From Chinchilla lanigera (lineage: Eukaryota; Chordata; Mammalia; Rodentia; Chinchillidae), in NCBI RefSeq assembly GCF_000276665.1, contig NW_004955484.1, forward strand, positions 5,903,337 to 5,967,336: a stretch of DNA of 64,000 nt, given 5' to 3'. The position numbers and the translations under genes are program-made. Shown here piece after piece: positions 11,627 to 21,904 of this stretch; the stretch's first letter is position 1, and each line of letters starts with the position of its first letter. Under the pieces are notes generated by a model, which was given only the letters and a program-made list of their open reading frames with translations, was not told where the DNA came from and ran no database searches.

Positions 11627-12624
11627 GTGAGGGAGTTGGAGAGGTGCTGGTTACTTGGCCTGATATGGGGCCAGAGATGGAGAAGCCAACTATAGAGACA
11701 AACAGGTGAGACTCCAGGGCACTCCTAACACAATAGTACCTTAAGAACATCCAGCAGATGCATCAAAATGAATGTCTAACATGAAAAAACTCACTGAAGT
11801 TCTAAGAATAATTCTGAAGTCCACACACTCTGTGTGCTTCTTTTATTTTTCTAGATGTTTGCTTATGAAATTGAGATTTTTTTCCACTTATATTTTTTCC
11901 CTCTTCCAACATTGCATTTCTTTCTCCTAGTACCAAGGCTTTCACTCCCAGCTCTGCCAGTGTGTGCTGCTTTGGCAAAGCCTAAAGACTGTCTGCTTCC
12001 CATCTTATCTCCCTTGCTGGTGACTTGCACATTCTGTCTCTAAACCTAAACAATTGTTTGTTGGCTTTTGAGGTTAAATCTTTTTAACCAGACTATTGCT
12101 CAAGATTAGTGTTTCTCTAATAATCAAGAATTAATTTATAATCTGCAGTACTGCTACTTGTTTTAGGGAATTCTTCTGGCTAGTCTATATTTGAAACATT
12201 TTTTATTTGTGTGCTCTCCACTTGGAAAAGCTAAGCTATCTTTCCGTTGGGTTCCTTTTTGACTATCTTACACAATGATTACATTTCCTCTTACTTCTCT
12301 CTCCCTTTTTTCTCTGTGCTCACCTCCATTAATTTAAGCTGCTTATAAAAGATTATAATTTTATTTTAGCTGGTCACATTTTAGTCTTTACTATGCTATG
12401 AGTTCCAACAGTGTTGGTTTAGTCAGTCTCTTACTTTAACTTTATAGTCTCCTTTTTATCCTTTTTATTGTTTCATGATATTTGCTCTTGAAAATATATG
12501 TTATTGCATTCTTCAAAAATGCAGTATAGTTACATAGGATTGCCTTCTTTCCCTTGGCTTGTGTTTTCCTCTAGAGTCATCCTTCATTTGTCACTTTTTC
12601 TGTTCAATCTCATTTATGTAATAT
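11627..12624. other. No gene; unassigned AT-rich sequence
   Basis: T-rich stretch with no named repeat and no coding pattern. Confidence 0.4.
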
Positions 12625-12778
12625 AAATTTAGTGAGTTTCTACTATGTGCTGGGCCTTATTCTTAATGCTGAGGAAAGACCTGTCAGGGAAACCAAGTTC
12701 ATGAGTTCATGGGTGTTACATCCCAGACAGAGAAATCAGACAACAAATAAACAAATATATAATCACAAGTCAAGTAAA
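12625..12778 (+). mobile_element. Ancient mammalian repeat fragment, family not named
   Basis: TTTCTACTATGTGCTGGGCC followed by a GGAAAGACCTGTCAGGGA segment and ACAAATAAACAAATATATAA fits the first part of a very common old mammalian repeat. Later parts of the same pattern seem to occur at 18985-19140, 52480-52700 and 53625-54135. The identification is by recalled consensus only. Confidence 0.45.
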
Positions 12779-12950
12779 ACTGTTTCCGTTAAGGGCCGGA
12801 TAGTAAATATTTTGGGTTTGTCAATTGTATGGTTTCTTGTCTCAGATACATAGCTCTGCCCTTGTCATACAAAAGTGGCCATAAACAAAAATAAGGGAAT
12901 AAGTGCTGCTGTGTTCCAATAAAACTTTGCCAGTATCTGGTTTAGGACAA
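12779..12950 (+). mobile_element. hAT-type DNA transposon relic (MER33-like)
   Basis: AAGGGCCGGATAGTAAATAT, then TTTTGGGTTTGTCAATTGTA, AGTGGCCATAAAC and GTGTTCCAATAAAACTTTGC follow the order of the common non-autonomous hAT-Charlie element whose ends read GTCGGCAAACT. The terminal inverted repeats are eroded. A second copy lies in the opposite orientation at 49815-49985. The exact family name is uncertain. Confidence 0.65.
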
Positions 12951-13559
12951 CTATTTTCTGAGGTCAACCTTACCGTCTCTGAGGTATTGCTTCCTGAGGG
13001 CATTTTGCGTAGCTAAATCACAACCATGAGGCCTAAGGTCCTGGATGGCTGAGGGAAGACACGAAACCAATAACCAGCCTGCGAGAAGGGCTGGACAGTG
13101 AAAGAATAATGGTGGGTCCAATATGTGTGGAGCCCCTGCCTTTCAGTCACAATTATTTTGAGACCAAGGGGAAGAGGGACTTTTGGTCACTTCTGGTCAT
13201 AACTCATTTCTAGTGGCCCATGTAAAAAAGGCTTCAAGATTGGAATTCAATACAGGAATCTTCCTGTAATTCACCAGACCTGCTACAGGGGTGACTTAGC
13301 AATTAATGGGGGGGCCCAGAGAGAAAGATAGTATGGAAATCCATACACCAAAAATGGTCCCTAAATTAAGGAAGTTCATGAGTTCATGGGTGGAGTAAGA
13401 GGCCAGAGGCATTGTAATGACACCTGCTGACTCAGTATTTCTTCTACTTCCTGGTATCTTTTATGCACAAAGTATAATTTCAGTTATTTACATGTCTGTT
13501 TATTTTCTTGGGCCATGAAATGCTTGAAAAATACATTTTAAAACTCTTATTAAACAGTT
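12951..13559. other. No gene; unassigned sequence
   Basis: No repeat recognised. It contains one copy of a 21-base exact repeat (13372-13392) shared with 12695-12715. Confidence 0.4.
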
Positions 13560-14130
13560 GGTTCTTATTCAATGCAGAAACAAATGCAGATAGACAAAGA
13601 GAAGAAAATAAAAATGGTTCTTAATCCCTCCTTCTGAGATAACCAGTGTTAATATTTTGAATTCTATTCTTCCAAATAATTTCCTATAAATACAAGTCTA
13701 TTTCAAATCTTAACATACATTAAATGTATTATTATGTAATAAAACATTAAAGTGGTCTTGTATGGAATATCTACCATGCTACAGCTCTCAAAAAGTAATA
13801 CATGATACAAAAAGTGCCAGATATGGAATGTTCTGAAATTGCAACTTTATTTTTGCATTTATTAATATATTCTGGAACCTTTTTCAGATCTCTAAGAATT
13901 CCTTTTGCAGTGGTTGCATAGTGTTCCACTGCACAGATGTACCATAATTTATTGAAAGAATCTCTCACCATTGAGAATTTACTTCTATTTTTCTAGTAAT
14001 TATGAACAACACTGACCTGATTATCCTTTTATTTAGATATAGGCATACATCCTTTTTTCTTTTCCCGTGTGCTCTTTGTAATAGAATTGTTCTTTATAAA
14101 TATATTTTACTTTGTCTGGCCATTTGCATC
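13560..14130 (-). mobile_element. Old L1 3' UTR relic, antisense
   Basis: AATCCCTCCTTCTGAGATAA, CCAGTGTTAATATTTTGAAT, TGGTTGCATAGTGTTCCACT and GATGTACCATAATTTATTGA are the reverse complement of a widespread old mammalian L1 3' region. The same region appears in sense at 39785-40150. It is non-coding and heavily diverged. Confidence 0.6.
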
Positions 14131-15136
14131 ATTTTTATGTTGACAATTAGGTTGCCACGTGAGAAATTCGGGTTCCTTTTGTGAGTTTGGGTTGTGTAGG
14201 AGGTGATGGAGGCATCAAGTCTGGATTAGAATTAGGACATTGATGCTCTGTGCCGCAGTACAAGGAGATGAGACCCACGTAGCTACTTGAAGAGATTAAG
14301 GAATCCAGTAGAGGGTAATTGTGACAGCCAGAAATCCCATTGTGACCATCACTACCTAACACCAAGAGAGCTCCATTAAACCACTAAATACTAAAAAACG
14401 GGCCTCAAAAAAAAATCCAAATGGTGTCGCCAGCTGACAAAGGGCACAAAATTCATAGTGTGGCTTGACATTTAGTCCTTAACACACCATGACAGCTCCA
14501 AGCTCCATGGGGTGTGTCAGAACAGGGACTCTGAAGAATTGTCTTTTGCTGTCTGTGGCTCTGCCTCATGCACTAATACTACAAAAACCTTTGCATGGAG
14601 ACCATAAGATGCATATTTTTTGACTTATGATACCCGGGCTGGTCAAGTCCATCAGGGAATTATATGCAGAGATGGGTGCGGCTTTCGCATCTTATTCATA
14701 TTTATACTTTTTATGTAAGCCCCCTGTTATTTTCCTGAGAATCTAGGATACAGCAGGCTCTGGGGAAATAAGTATTGTAAAGTTGGCAGGTAGAAGGGGT
14801 TTTTGGCTGTTGTTTTTCAAACATATTACACATATTTTTACATTATTAAAAACACACGCACACGCACAACTCCATTTCCCCAGAAGCCTCTTCGGCTGAC
14901 TCGTGTCAAGCCTAGTGATTTATAAGATTGTTTGCATATATTATATTTTAAAACACATATTGCTTTTGTAAAATGTGTATTTATTATACATTTTGGAATT
15001 CATAATGTGTACTGCAAAAGCTGCCTCTGCCTTGCTGGATCTGAGACAGTCTGTCATGAAAACACATTTCTGGAAGGGACAAATTCTTTAAATGGAGCCA
15101 ACCAATTGTTCCTCTGCAGCCTCCATGGTTGATTGG
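14131..15136. other. No gene; unassigned sequence
   Basis: No named repeat. Short AC-rich text occurs near 14852-14868. The open frames are short and featureless. Confidence 0.4.
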
Positions 15137-15159
15137 TCTCTCTCTCTCTCCTCCTCCCC

Positions 15160-15192
<33 letters not shown>
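15137..15192 (+). repeat. Compound microsatellite (TC)n ... (AC)n
   Basis: A TC run at 15137-15150, a short C-rich spacer and an uninterrupted AC run at about 15163-15192. The reverse strand gives the valine/cysteine-rich translations sometimes mistaken for genes. Confidence 0.95.
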
Positions 15193-15197
<5 letters not shown>

Positions 15198-16840
15198 CGC
15201 TCCCTCCCTCCTGTGTGTCACACCCATGCAAATAAATAATAAAAACAGTCATGAAATCACAACCCCAGAAGAATGCTCTGTGAGGAATGAGTCTTATTTT
15301 TAAAGCCACACAGCAGTCCTAAGGCAAGAGAACCCTGAGCAAAACAGCAATTCACAGCTCTATGGATTGGGTTACCAAAAATTAGGAAATGACTCTGCGA
15401 AGCCTTGTGAAATGAATTCCAATATCCCACACTGCGACCCTGAGGACAAGAGTTGAATCTGAAATTGAACTGCGCAGTCAGTGTCCAGCAGGGGCGTTCC
15501 TGACCCAGATCACCTTCCCACAGTTGGGAAGTGTGTGGGTGTGTAAGTGCACCCGGCTCCGCTCACACACATCCTGGGGAAACAGACATCGCTATTCACC
15601 ACGAGCCCTGTTCTGAGCAGTCTTGCAGTTCTCCCGTTTGCTCTCAGAGGACCGAGAGTGGTCCACGGAGCCTCTGTGTTGGCGGAGATGGACTGCCTGT
15701 GCCCCCATTAAGGCTCTGACCCTGCACATTTGCTCTTAGACTTTCAATCTCAGTGGGGCGATGAGGAGGAGAAGGCCCAGGGGCCTGGCTTTTTATCAGC
15801 ATGGCTGTCGGCTCTCCTGCCTGCTACACTGCGGAAGGAGCAGAAGGGCAGCCATGCCGGACAGGAGGAGAGGCAAGGAGACAGAAGAGCAGCCTTAGGG
15901 AGCATCCGGAATCATTTCTCCAGGGTGAATCCAGCCAGAGGAATGCGGGGCTCCTGATCCCAGACAGAAGCTGGATTCAGCCTCCCATGGAGGGATGCAG
16001 TTCCTTCATCCTGCCCTCTTAGCATAAGAAGGAAAAATGAACCCAGGTGCCAAGCCCCTGCTGATGTGCACTGACAAAATCCCATCGATCCACACCTGCA
16101 CTGATGGCTGAAGGTGCTTTTCCTCACCTATGGAAAATGGGAACCAGCTTGAAAACACACAAAAAGCACTGGATGTAGGCTCTGTGGCTTAGTCTGGTGG
16201 AAGCTGCTGACCAGATGTGTGTATGTAGCTACTCAGCCTGCTGTCGGCAGCGGAGATGGATTTCTTTAGCATTCGTGTTATCAAACCCTCATACTTTGTC
16301 ACCCACTAACTCAGTTTCCCCCACGAATGTCTTGGCCTGCCTGCTCCGAAGCTTTTATAGTAGCTGCTGCCTCCACCATGCACAAAAGACAGCACAAGAG
16401 CCAAGATTATGTCTTCAGTGCATTATGGGCCCATGCAGTGCGTATATCTTCAGTAAATAACCTCCCGTTTTCACATGGATTATTTAGAATTTCTGATGAA
16501 ACTGCAGAAATGTCAATGCAGGGTGTGAGCCACCAATCAGAGCGCAGCTCCCCAACCCCTCTCTTCTTCAGCCTGACTGCTATTATCTTCAAGGGGGAAA
16601 AAAATCCTCCTTGTCTCTTGTTATACCTTTTTTATGATCTAGGACGCTGTTAATAACTACTTTGTGTTACATAAAACAGATCCATTAATGTCACCAAGTC
16701 CCAAAAGTACTGAATCAACCCTACTCCTTCAAAAAGGAAGCACACAGGGGATGAACAGAGGGAAGAGCTGAATAGGAGCCTCCTCTCCTAAAAAGGGAGA
16801 GCGGGGCCTGCTCGCTGGCCCAGCCCTCTTTGAAGTAGGC
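15193..16840. other. No gene; single-copy sequence, moderately GC-rich at 15480-16000
   Basis: I see no repeat. The 15480-16000 part is richer in G+C than its surroundings and holds several overlapping short open frames on both strands, the mark of composition and not of coding. No splice-bounded exon with a recognisable product was found. Confidence 0.4.
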
Positions 16841-16943
16841 TATTATTTATTTATTTATTTATTAATTTTTGTTGCTGGGAATCAAACTCATGACCTCACA
16901 CTTGCCAGGCAAGCACTGTGCCACTGAGCTACATCCCTGACCC
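16841..16943 (-). mobile_element. ID SINE with (TTTA)n tail
   Basis: Reverse-complement ID: a TTTA-repeat tail at 16841-16870, then GTTGCTGGGAATCAAACTCA, CTTGCCAGGCAAGCACTGTG, CCACTGAGCTACATCCCTGA. The 3' half differs from the young subfamily. No clear target-site duplication is visible, so it is older. Confidence 0.85.
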
Positions 16944-17786
16944 TGATATGGGACATTTAAAGGGCCATGTGGTCCAGAGGAAGACAGGATATCTGGCTCA
17001 ACAGCCCTCCAAAGGGGAACAAATGAGGTATGAAGTCTGAGTTGGTGACTGAAAGCCCCTCTGACCCGATTAGGTTTGTGAGTTCCCAGCGAAGCTCTTC
17101 AGAGAGGGGGAAGGAGGAGGGAGGTGGCTCCCTCATCAGTGAAGATGCCTCCTTGTTGGTGCTAACGTAATGGGTGATTCAAAACAACATCTTCAGGGGA
17201 CCCAGCTGTTTGTTTCCAATACAGAGGAAAAACCACCCTGCTTTGCAGCCTGCGTGATATGCCTCAGATATTTGTCCCTAACAAAGTAGCTAGCAGGGAG
17301 GGTATTGAACAGAGGAAGCTCTTCTCAGTGGCTCTGATGTGTTGGTCTTGAATCCATAGCGAAGTCTCAGGCTGGTCAGCCAAGTCCTGTCACCTTGAAG
17401 ACCACCCCCAGGCGGCCGTTACAGCCATCTTTTCCTATATTCTCTTTTAAAACCAGGGCAGCCCATCTCAGTCCTATTGGTAAGGACTACAAAGAAAACC
17501 AACCACTCACTTGCCATCCTAGGGAGCATCAGAAGCAGTGCAAACTCTCCCAGAGGAATCCAGATATGGATGCAAATGGGGAATAAAGGAGGAAGTGTGA
17601 TGGGGAGGGGCTTTGTAGAAAGTCTCGCCAGCCCCCCTGCCCCGTCATATTACCCAGGATGCTTTGGGACACCCCATCTTTACCTTATGATTGCTATGAG
17701 CATTAATCGTAGGAGGGAGATGATAAAAAAAAGGCCATAAATATAAACAGTGTAAACACACACACGAGCGCACACACACAGACACA
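16944..17786. other. No gene; unassigned sequence ending in an (AC)n-rich patch
   Basis: No named repeat and no coding pattern. AC-rich simple sequence occurs at about 17757-17785. Confidence 0.4.
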
Positions 17787-18103
17787 CTGGGCTGTTCATA
17801 TCTGTGGGTTCTGCATTGGTGGATTCCACCAACCATGGATCAAAAATATAAGAAAAAATTCAATAAAAATAATACCACTACAATAAAAAAAGGTAAGAAG
17901 TAAAACAATGCAGTATAGCTATCTCCATCACATTTACACTGTGTTAGGGATTACACATAACCTTGAGGTGATTTCTATCAGAGGATGTATATAGGTTATA
18001 AGAAAATGCTACACTACTTTCCAGAAGGGACTTGAGGATCTACAGGACTTTGGTATTCATGGAGCATCCTGGAACAAATCCCCTGCAGATACCAAAGGAT
18101 ATC
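17787..18103 (+). mobile_element. MER2-like non-autonomous Tigger DNA transposon
   Basis: The left end reads TATCTGTGGGTTCTGCATTG and GGATTCCACCAACCATGGAT; the right end reads GGGACTTGAGGATCTACAGG, ACTTTGGTATTCATGGAGCA, CCCTGCAGATACCAAAGGAT. The two ends are near-complementary, as in MER2-type Tigger elements (Tc1/mariner superfamily). The middle retains CACATTTACACTGTGTTAGG. It is a non-coding fossil. Confidence 0.75.
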
Positions 18104-18139
18104 TGTTTGTTTATACATAAACTAAGGATAACTCATTTC

Positions 18140-18267
18140 TGTAAACCACAAGGGTCCCTACATATTTATTGTATGCCCACTGCATGTCAGCCACCGTGGC
18201 CAAATGGACTCTGAGTTTACTCTTATGGGGATTACAGTACAGGAAAGCCTCTAACCAAACAGTGGCG
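18140..18267 (+). mobile_element. Ancient mammalian repeat, left piece
   Basis: TATTTATTGTATGCCCACTG, CATGTCAGCCACCGTGG and CTTATGGGGATTACAGTACA resemble the opening of the old repeat also seen at 12625. The apparent continuation is at 18985, on the other side of the L1 insertion. Confidence 0.4.
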
Positions 18268-18960
18268 CAAGTATAAAACAATGGAATACTACTCAGCTCC
18301 AAAAAAGATAAACTCAAGGCCTTTGTAGGTAAATGGATGCAACTAGAGACCATACTCATAAGTGAAAGAAATCAGACCTGCCTGTGTAAACATCATATTG
18401 TCTCCCTTGTGTAACAACTTGAAAGAGTAAATAAAACCCAAAAGATACAATAGATATCCTGAAAGGGAAAGAAATTGCTCAAAGGGAAGAAACAGCTGGG
18501 ATGAGGGAAAGGAGAAAAAGAAAGGAAGAAGGAAGGGAGAAAATATATATAGACAGCAAGATGATTGTACTGCTGATGTCTAATGGTTTATTGAAAGGAA
18601 TAGTTAATGCTTAATTTTTTTGACCAATTTTGCATGCTTATGTCTGGTAATCTGAAAAACTAATTTGAGGACAGCAATATGCAGTATGACAACCACTGGT
18701 GAATTCCTACCATCTTGTTTAGTGAAGTTCGGTATCATTTCTAATGTTTTTTATTATTATTTTTTATTCTCTTTAATGGTTTGATCAATCTTGCATTCTT
18801 ACATCTGGTAATCTGAGCAACTTTGTTGAAGATAACAGTATGTAATGTAACAACCACTGTTAATTTCTATCATTTTGTTTTGAAACCCTGATCATTTTTA
18901 TTGTTTATGTCTATGTTGTTGTTATTTTGTTATTTTTTTATTCTCTTTAAAGTAAAAAAA
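18268..18960 (+). mobile_element. L1 3' end with duplicated 3' UTR segment
   Basis: Homologous to the last 480 bp of the L1 at 21905-25423: ACAATGGAATACTACTCAGC, GTAGGTAAATGGATGCAACT, AGAAATCAGACCTGC, then the purine-rich UTR. The UTR segment that occurs once in the long copy (GTGGTACCCTGAGCAACT... to its end) occurs twice here, at about 18610-18776 and 18777-18950. Both copies end in TTATTCTCTTTAA. It is 5'-truncated to under 700 bp and has no coding capacity. Confidence 0.85.
18610..18950 (+). repeat. Two-copy tandem duplication, unit about 161-174 bp
   Basis: Matching anchors: TCTGGTAATCTG at 18643 and 18804; ACAACCACTG at about 18690 and 18850; TTCTCTTTAA ending at 18776 and 18950. Spacing differs by about 13 bases between left and right anchors, so the units carry indels and the duplication is not very recent. 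It lies wholly inside the L1 3' UTR. Confidence 0.85.
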
Positions 18961-18984
18961 CATATGAGAATCTGACAGGAGGTT

Positions 18985-19140
18985 GGGGCTCATCTGAGCA
19001 GTTGAGAAGACTTCTCTATGGAAGCGCAGAGAAGCAAGAGTGGAAAAGATGAGTTGGCAGGAAGCAGACAAAAATTCCAGGCAGAGGGGAGAGCTTATGC
19101 AAAGGCCCTGCAGTGGCCAGGAGAGGATGCATACAAGGGA
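18985..19140 (+). mobile_element. Ancient mammalian repeat, right piece
   Basis: GAAGACTTCTCTATGGAAGC, ATTCCAGGCAGAGGGGAGAG and ATGCAAAGGCCCTGCAGTG match the middle of the same old repeat pattern as 53880-53960. Confidence 0.5.
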
Positions 19141-21891
19141 GCAAGGACAACATAGGTCTTGACATCATCTACAAATGTTCCAAGTCTGAAATTTCACTTG
19201 TAGGTTTAGGAAAGAAGCTTCATCCGGTCCTGCACTCAGAGCATGGGATTGATGGTGAAACAGGCTTTTTTCTTTATCGTATTCATATTACACATCACTG
19301 TGAGGGTGCCTGGCTTTCTTTAGGTACTGGTCTCTCACCAGGGACCTGATTCATTGTTCTATGACAGTGGCCCAGCCCCTTCCCAGTTTTTGGTCAGGGT
19401 AGTTAGAACAGGAAGGAGGTACAAAGGTTTTCTGAGAGCCACCAGGCTGTCAGCCTCTGCTTCGCAAGTTTCCAGATGAACCTGGAACTTAGCTGTGTGC
19501 CTGGGAGTAGAGTTAAGGAACTTTGGTTAGTGGAATAAATTCTCATTCAAAGTAAACCCAAGGGGATCACATGTGAGTAAATGAGAAACTTGGAATGTGG
19601 AGAGCAAGAAGAGAAAACATAGCATTTGGGAACAGCACCTGGAGAACCTACTGATAGGCCTGGTGACTTCTACCACAGTCTAAGAATTTGGAAGCTATAA
19701 AGCCACTAGAAGGATTGTCCAGTCCATTGGGTTAATCTCATCAGCAACAACACACCCAAACTGTACAGCATAAAAATGCACTTCAATCACTGGATGCCCA
19801 GCTGCTCTACAGGGTGCTGGTGGATTATTCTGTTCTCCTTCTGATGGTCCTCACACAGCTCTGTGTATGTCCACTTAGACCCGGCCTTACCCTATCATTG
19901 TCTCCCCTGCCATCACGGGATACCAGGTGCACAGCTGGTTCCACGACTCCCCTCAAGAGGTAGACAAGAGACTGCAGGCTGGAGTGAGAGACCCACTTCA
20001 AAAAGGGACAGGTTTCCCAGTGCAGGGTGGAGGCATTTGGGGAGCTGCCAGTGAAAGAAAGTGTCCTGAATTTTCTGGGAGTTGAATTTTCTCCAGAATG
20101 AAGGTTTATTGGCCCCTTGCTGATTATGAGATTATACTGCAGGCCTCCAGAGAGATGTGTGAGGGATCATGTAAATCCTGCATCCTGGCAAAAGGAGAAA
20201 AACACTAATTTTTACATTAGTGGCATCTCAACATGGAGCTGTTCAGCAGAACATATGTTTACCACTGATTGGAAGGCTTGAAATGTGGATGGCGTCTACT
20301 GATCTCGTCTCCGTAATGGGCAGTCACCTGAACAGGTTTGTTGCGCCTGGGAGACAGGTATCTTGACCTTGAAGGAATAGGCAGGTGCCTTTAACTATTT
20401 GTGTTCTGGGCCAGAACCCATTACCAGCCATCATGGCCATTTTAAGAGAGCATGATAGGGTTCTGTGAAGATGCTTTTGATCATTTCCCATGAATGGTCT
20501 ACATGACCTTACCAAGGTTAACTGGGCCTGGCTCTGTGTTGACTTTGAGCATGCCCCATACTCGGGGAAAAAGTTTATGGTCCTGATCATAAGGCTTCTT
20601 GCTTAGCTTTAGTAATGTTTTGCCCACATGTATAGAAGGGGTCTTGATAGGATGCTATAAACTTTCCCTCTGGGTTAGCAGAGGAAATGCTCAGAACTGA
20701 AGCCACTATGTACTGATATAAGGGAAGTTCTGAGATATTGTTGGAGACTCATGTTTAAGTTCATCATGTTACATATCTTACAGACAGTTGTACAGATTGG
20801 GAAGATAAATTAAAAAGAAAAAAATTAAACACTTCTCAAGGCCATTTATAAAGGGAAATACAATTTATTCCTAACAGGTGAAAGAAATAGAACCAGCTCA
20901 GAGTAATGACCTCAGCCCCAGTAGTGTACATTACTGAGCACTGCACAGGGTGTAACATTTCTTGAGGGAGATGGCAAAGGTGTTTTAAGACCTCTTATAA
21001 GATTCAGAGCTTGCAAAGAAGTTCCAAACCCTTTCGCCAGTGTGACGGCCCATTGCCGTGTCTGTGGTTTTCTTTTCTACAGCCTTTGACATTTGTGAGT
21101 TACATATATCTGAAATTCTATTTTAATAGAATAATTCTAGCAGGCTAAAATAAAAAACAAACTTAAGAAGTTTAAGTTCTGGAGGAAACAAAGCAAATAT
21201 TTAAAAAGAGATCCTTTCTATTATGCATATCAGTACCTTGCAAGTCTTAAGTCAAGAAGAACATTTTCCTGAAGAATCTAAAAGAAATTGCTCAGCTCTT
21301 CCCCCAGTGTGGATACCTTCTAGTGTATGCTTGAGTGTCTCTAGGTGTCACACATAAGAAGGGGATGGGGTGTCTGATGGGTTTCCAGAGAGAGTCAGAG
21401 GGCATGGGTGGGGCTGGCCACTTGAATCTACAGAGGTCTCATTCTAAGATATCTACCAAGTTTTTTCTGTGCTCAAATTGAAGTGAGAGGTATTTTGAAA
21501 GCTAGAAACAGGAACTTGGGGAAAAATATAGAAAGTCTACTGAGAGTTTAGAAAGAGCCAAGTCAGCAGAGCCTTGTTTCAGAGATGGTGTCCAACCCGG
21601 ATGTGACAGTCCAGAAAGAGACTGGCCCAATCGCCTTGGAAACAAAGGGAAAGGCACCCTTCTGTGCCTACAGGTAGAATCAGCCTTCAAACCCAGCTGG
21701 TGTGTGTGTTGTTGGAAAAGTCACAGAGAGGAAGAACACAGCTTTGGAGTAGGGACAAGAATCATAAGTAGTAATGTGAGAAGCTATTTCCATTAGGCTA
21801 GAATCTTTGAAGGAGAATACCAAGACTCACAGCTGCTGAAAGTTTGAGCAATAGGCTATGAGAGAGACTAAGTCCCAGTAGACCTCAAAAT
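19141..21891. other. No gene; unassigned sequence
   Basis: A 2.7-kb stretch with no repeat I can name. Open frames are all under 90 codons with no recognisable domain. It may contain old repeats too diverged to see by eye. Confidence 0.4.
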
Positions 21892-21904
21892 AACTCATCA
21901 ACCC

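Noticed and set aside
14984..15309. Cys/Val-rich minus-strand frames
   Set aside because: They translate the (AC)n microsatellite.
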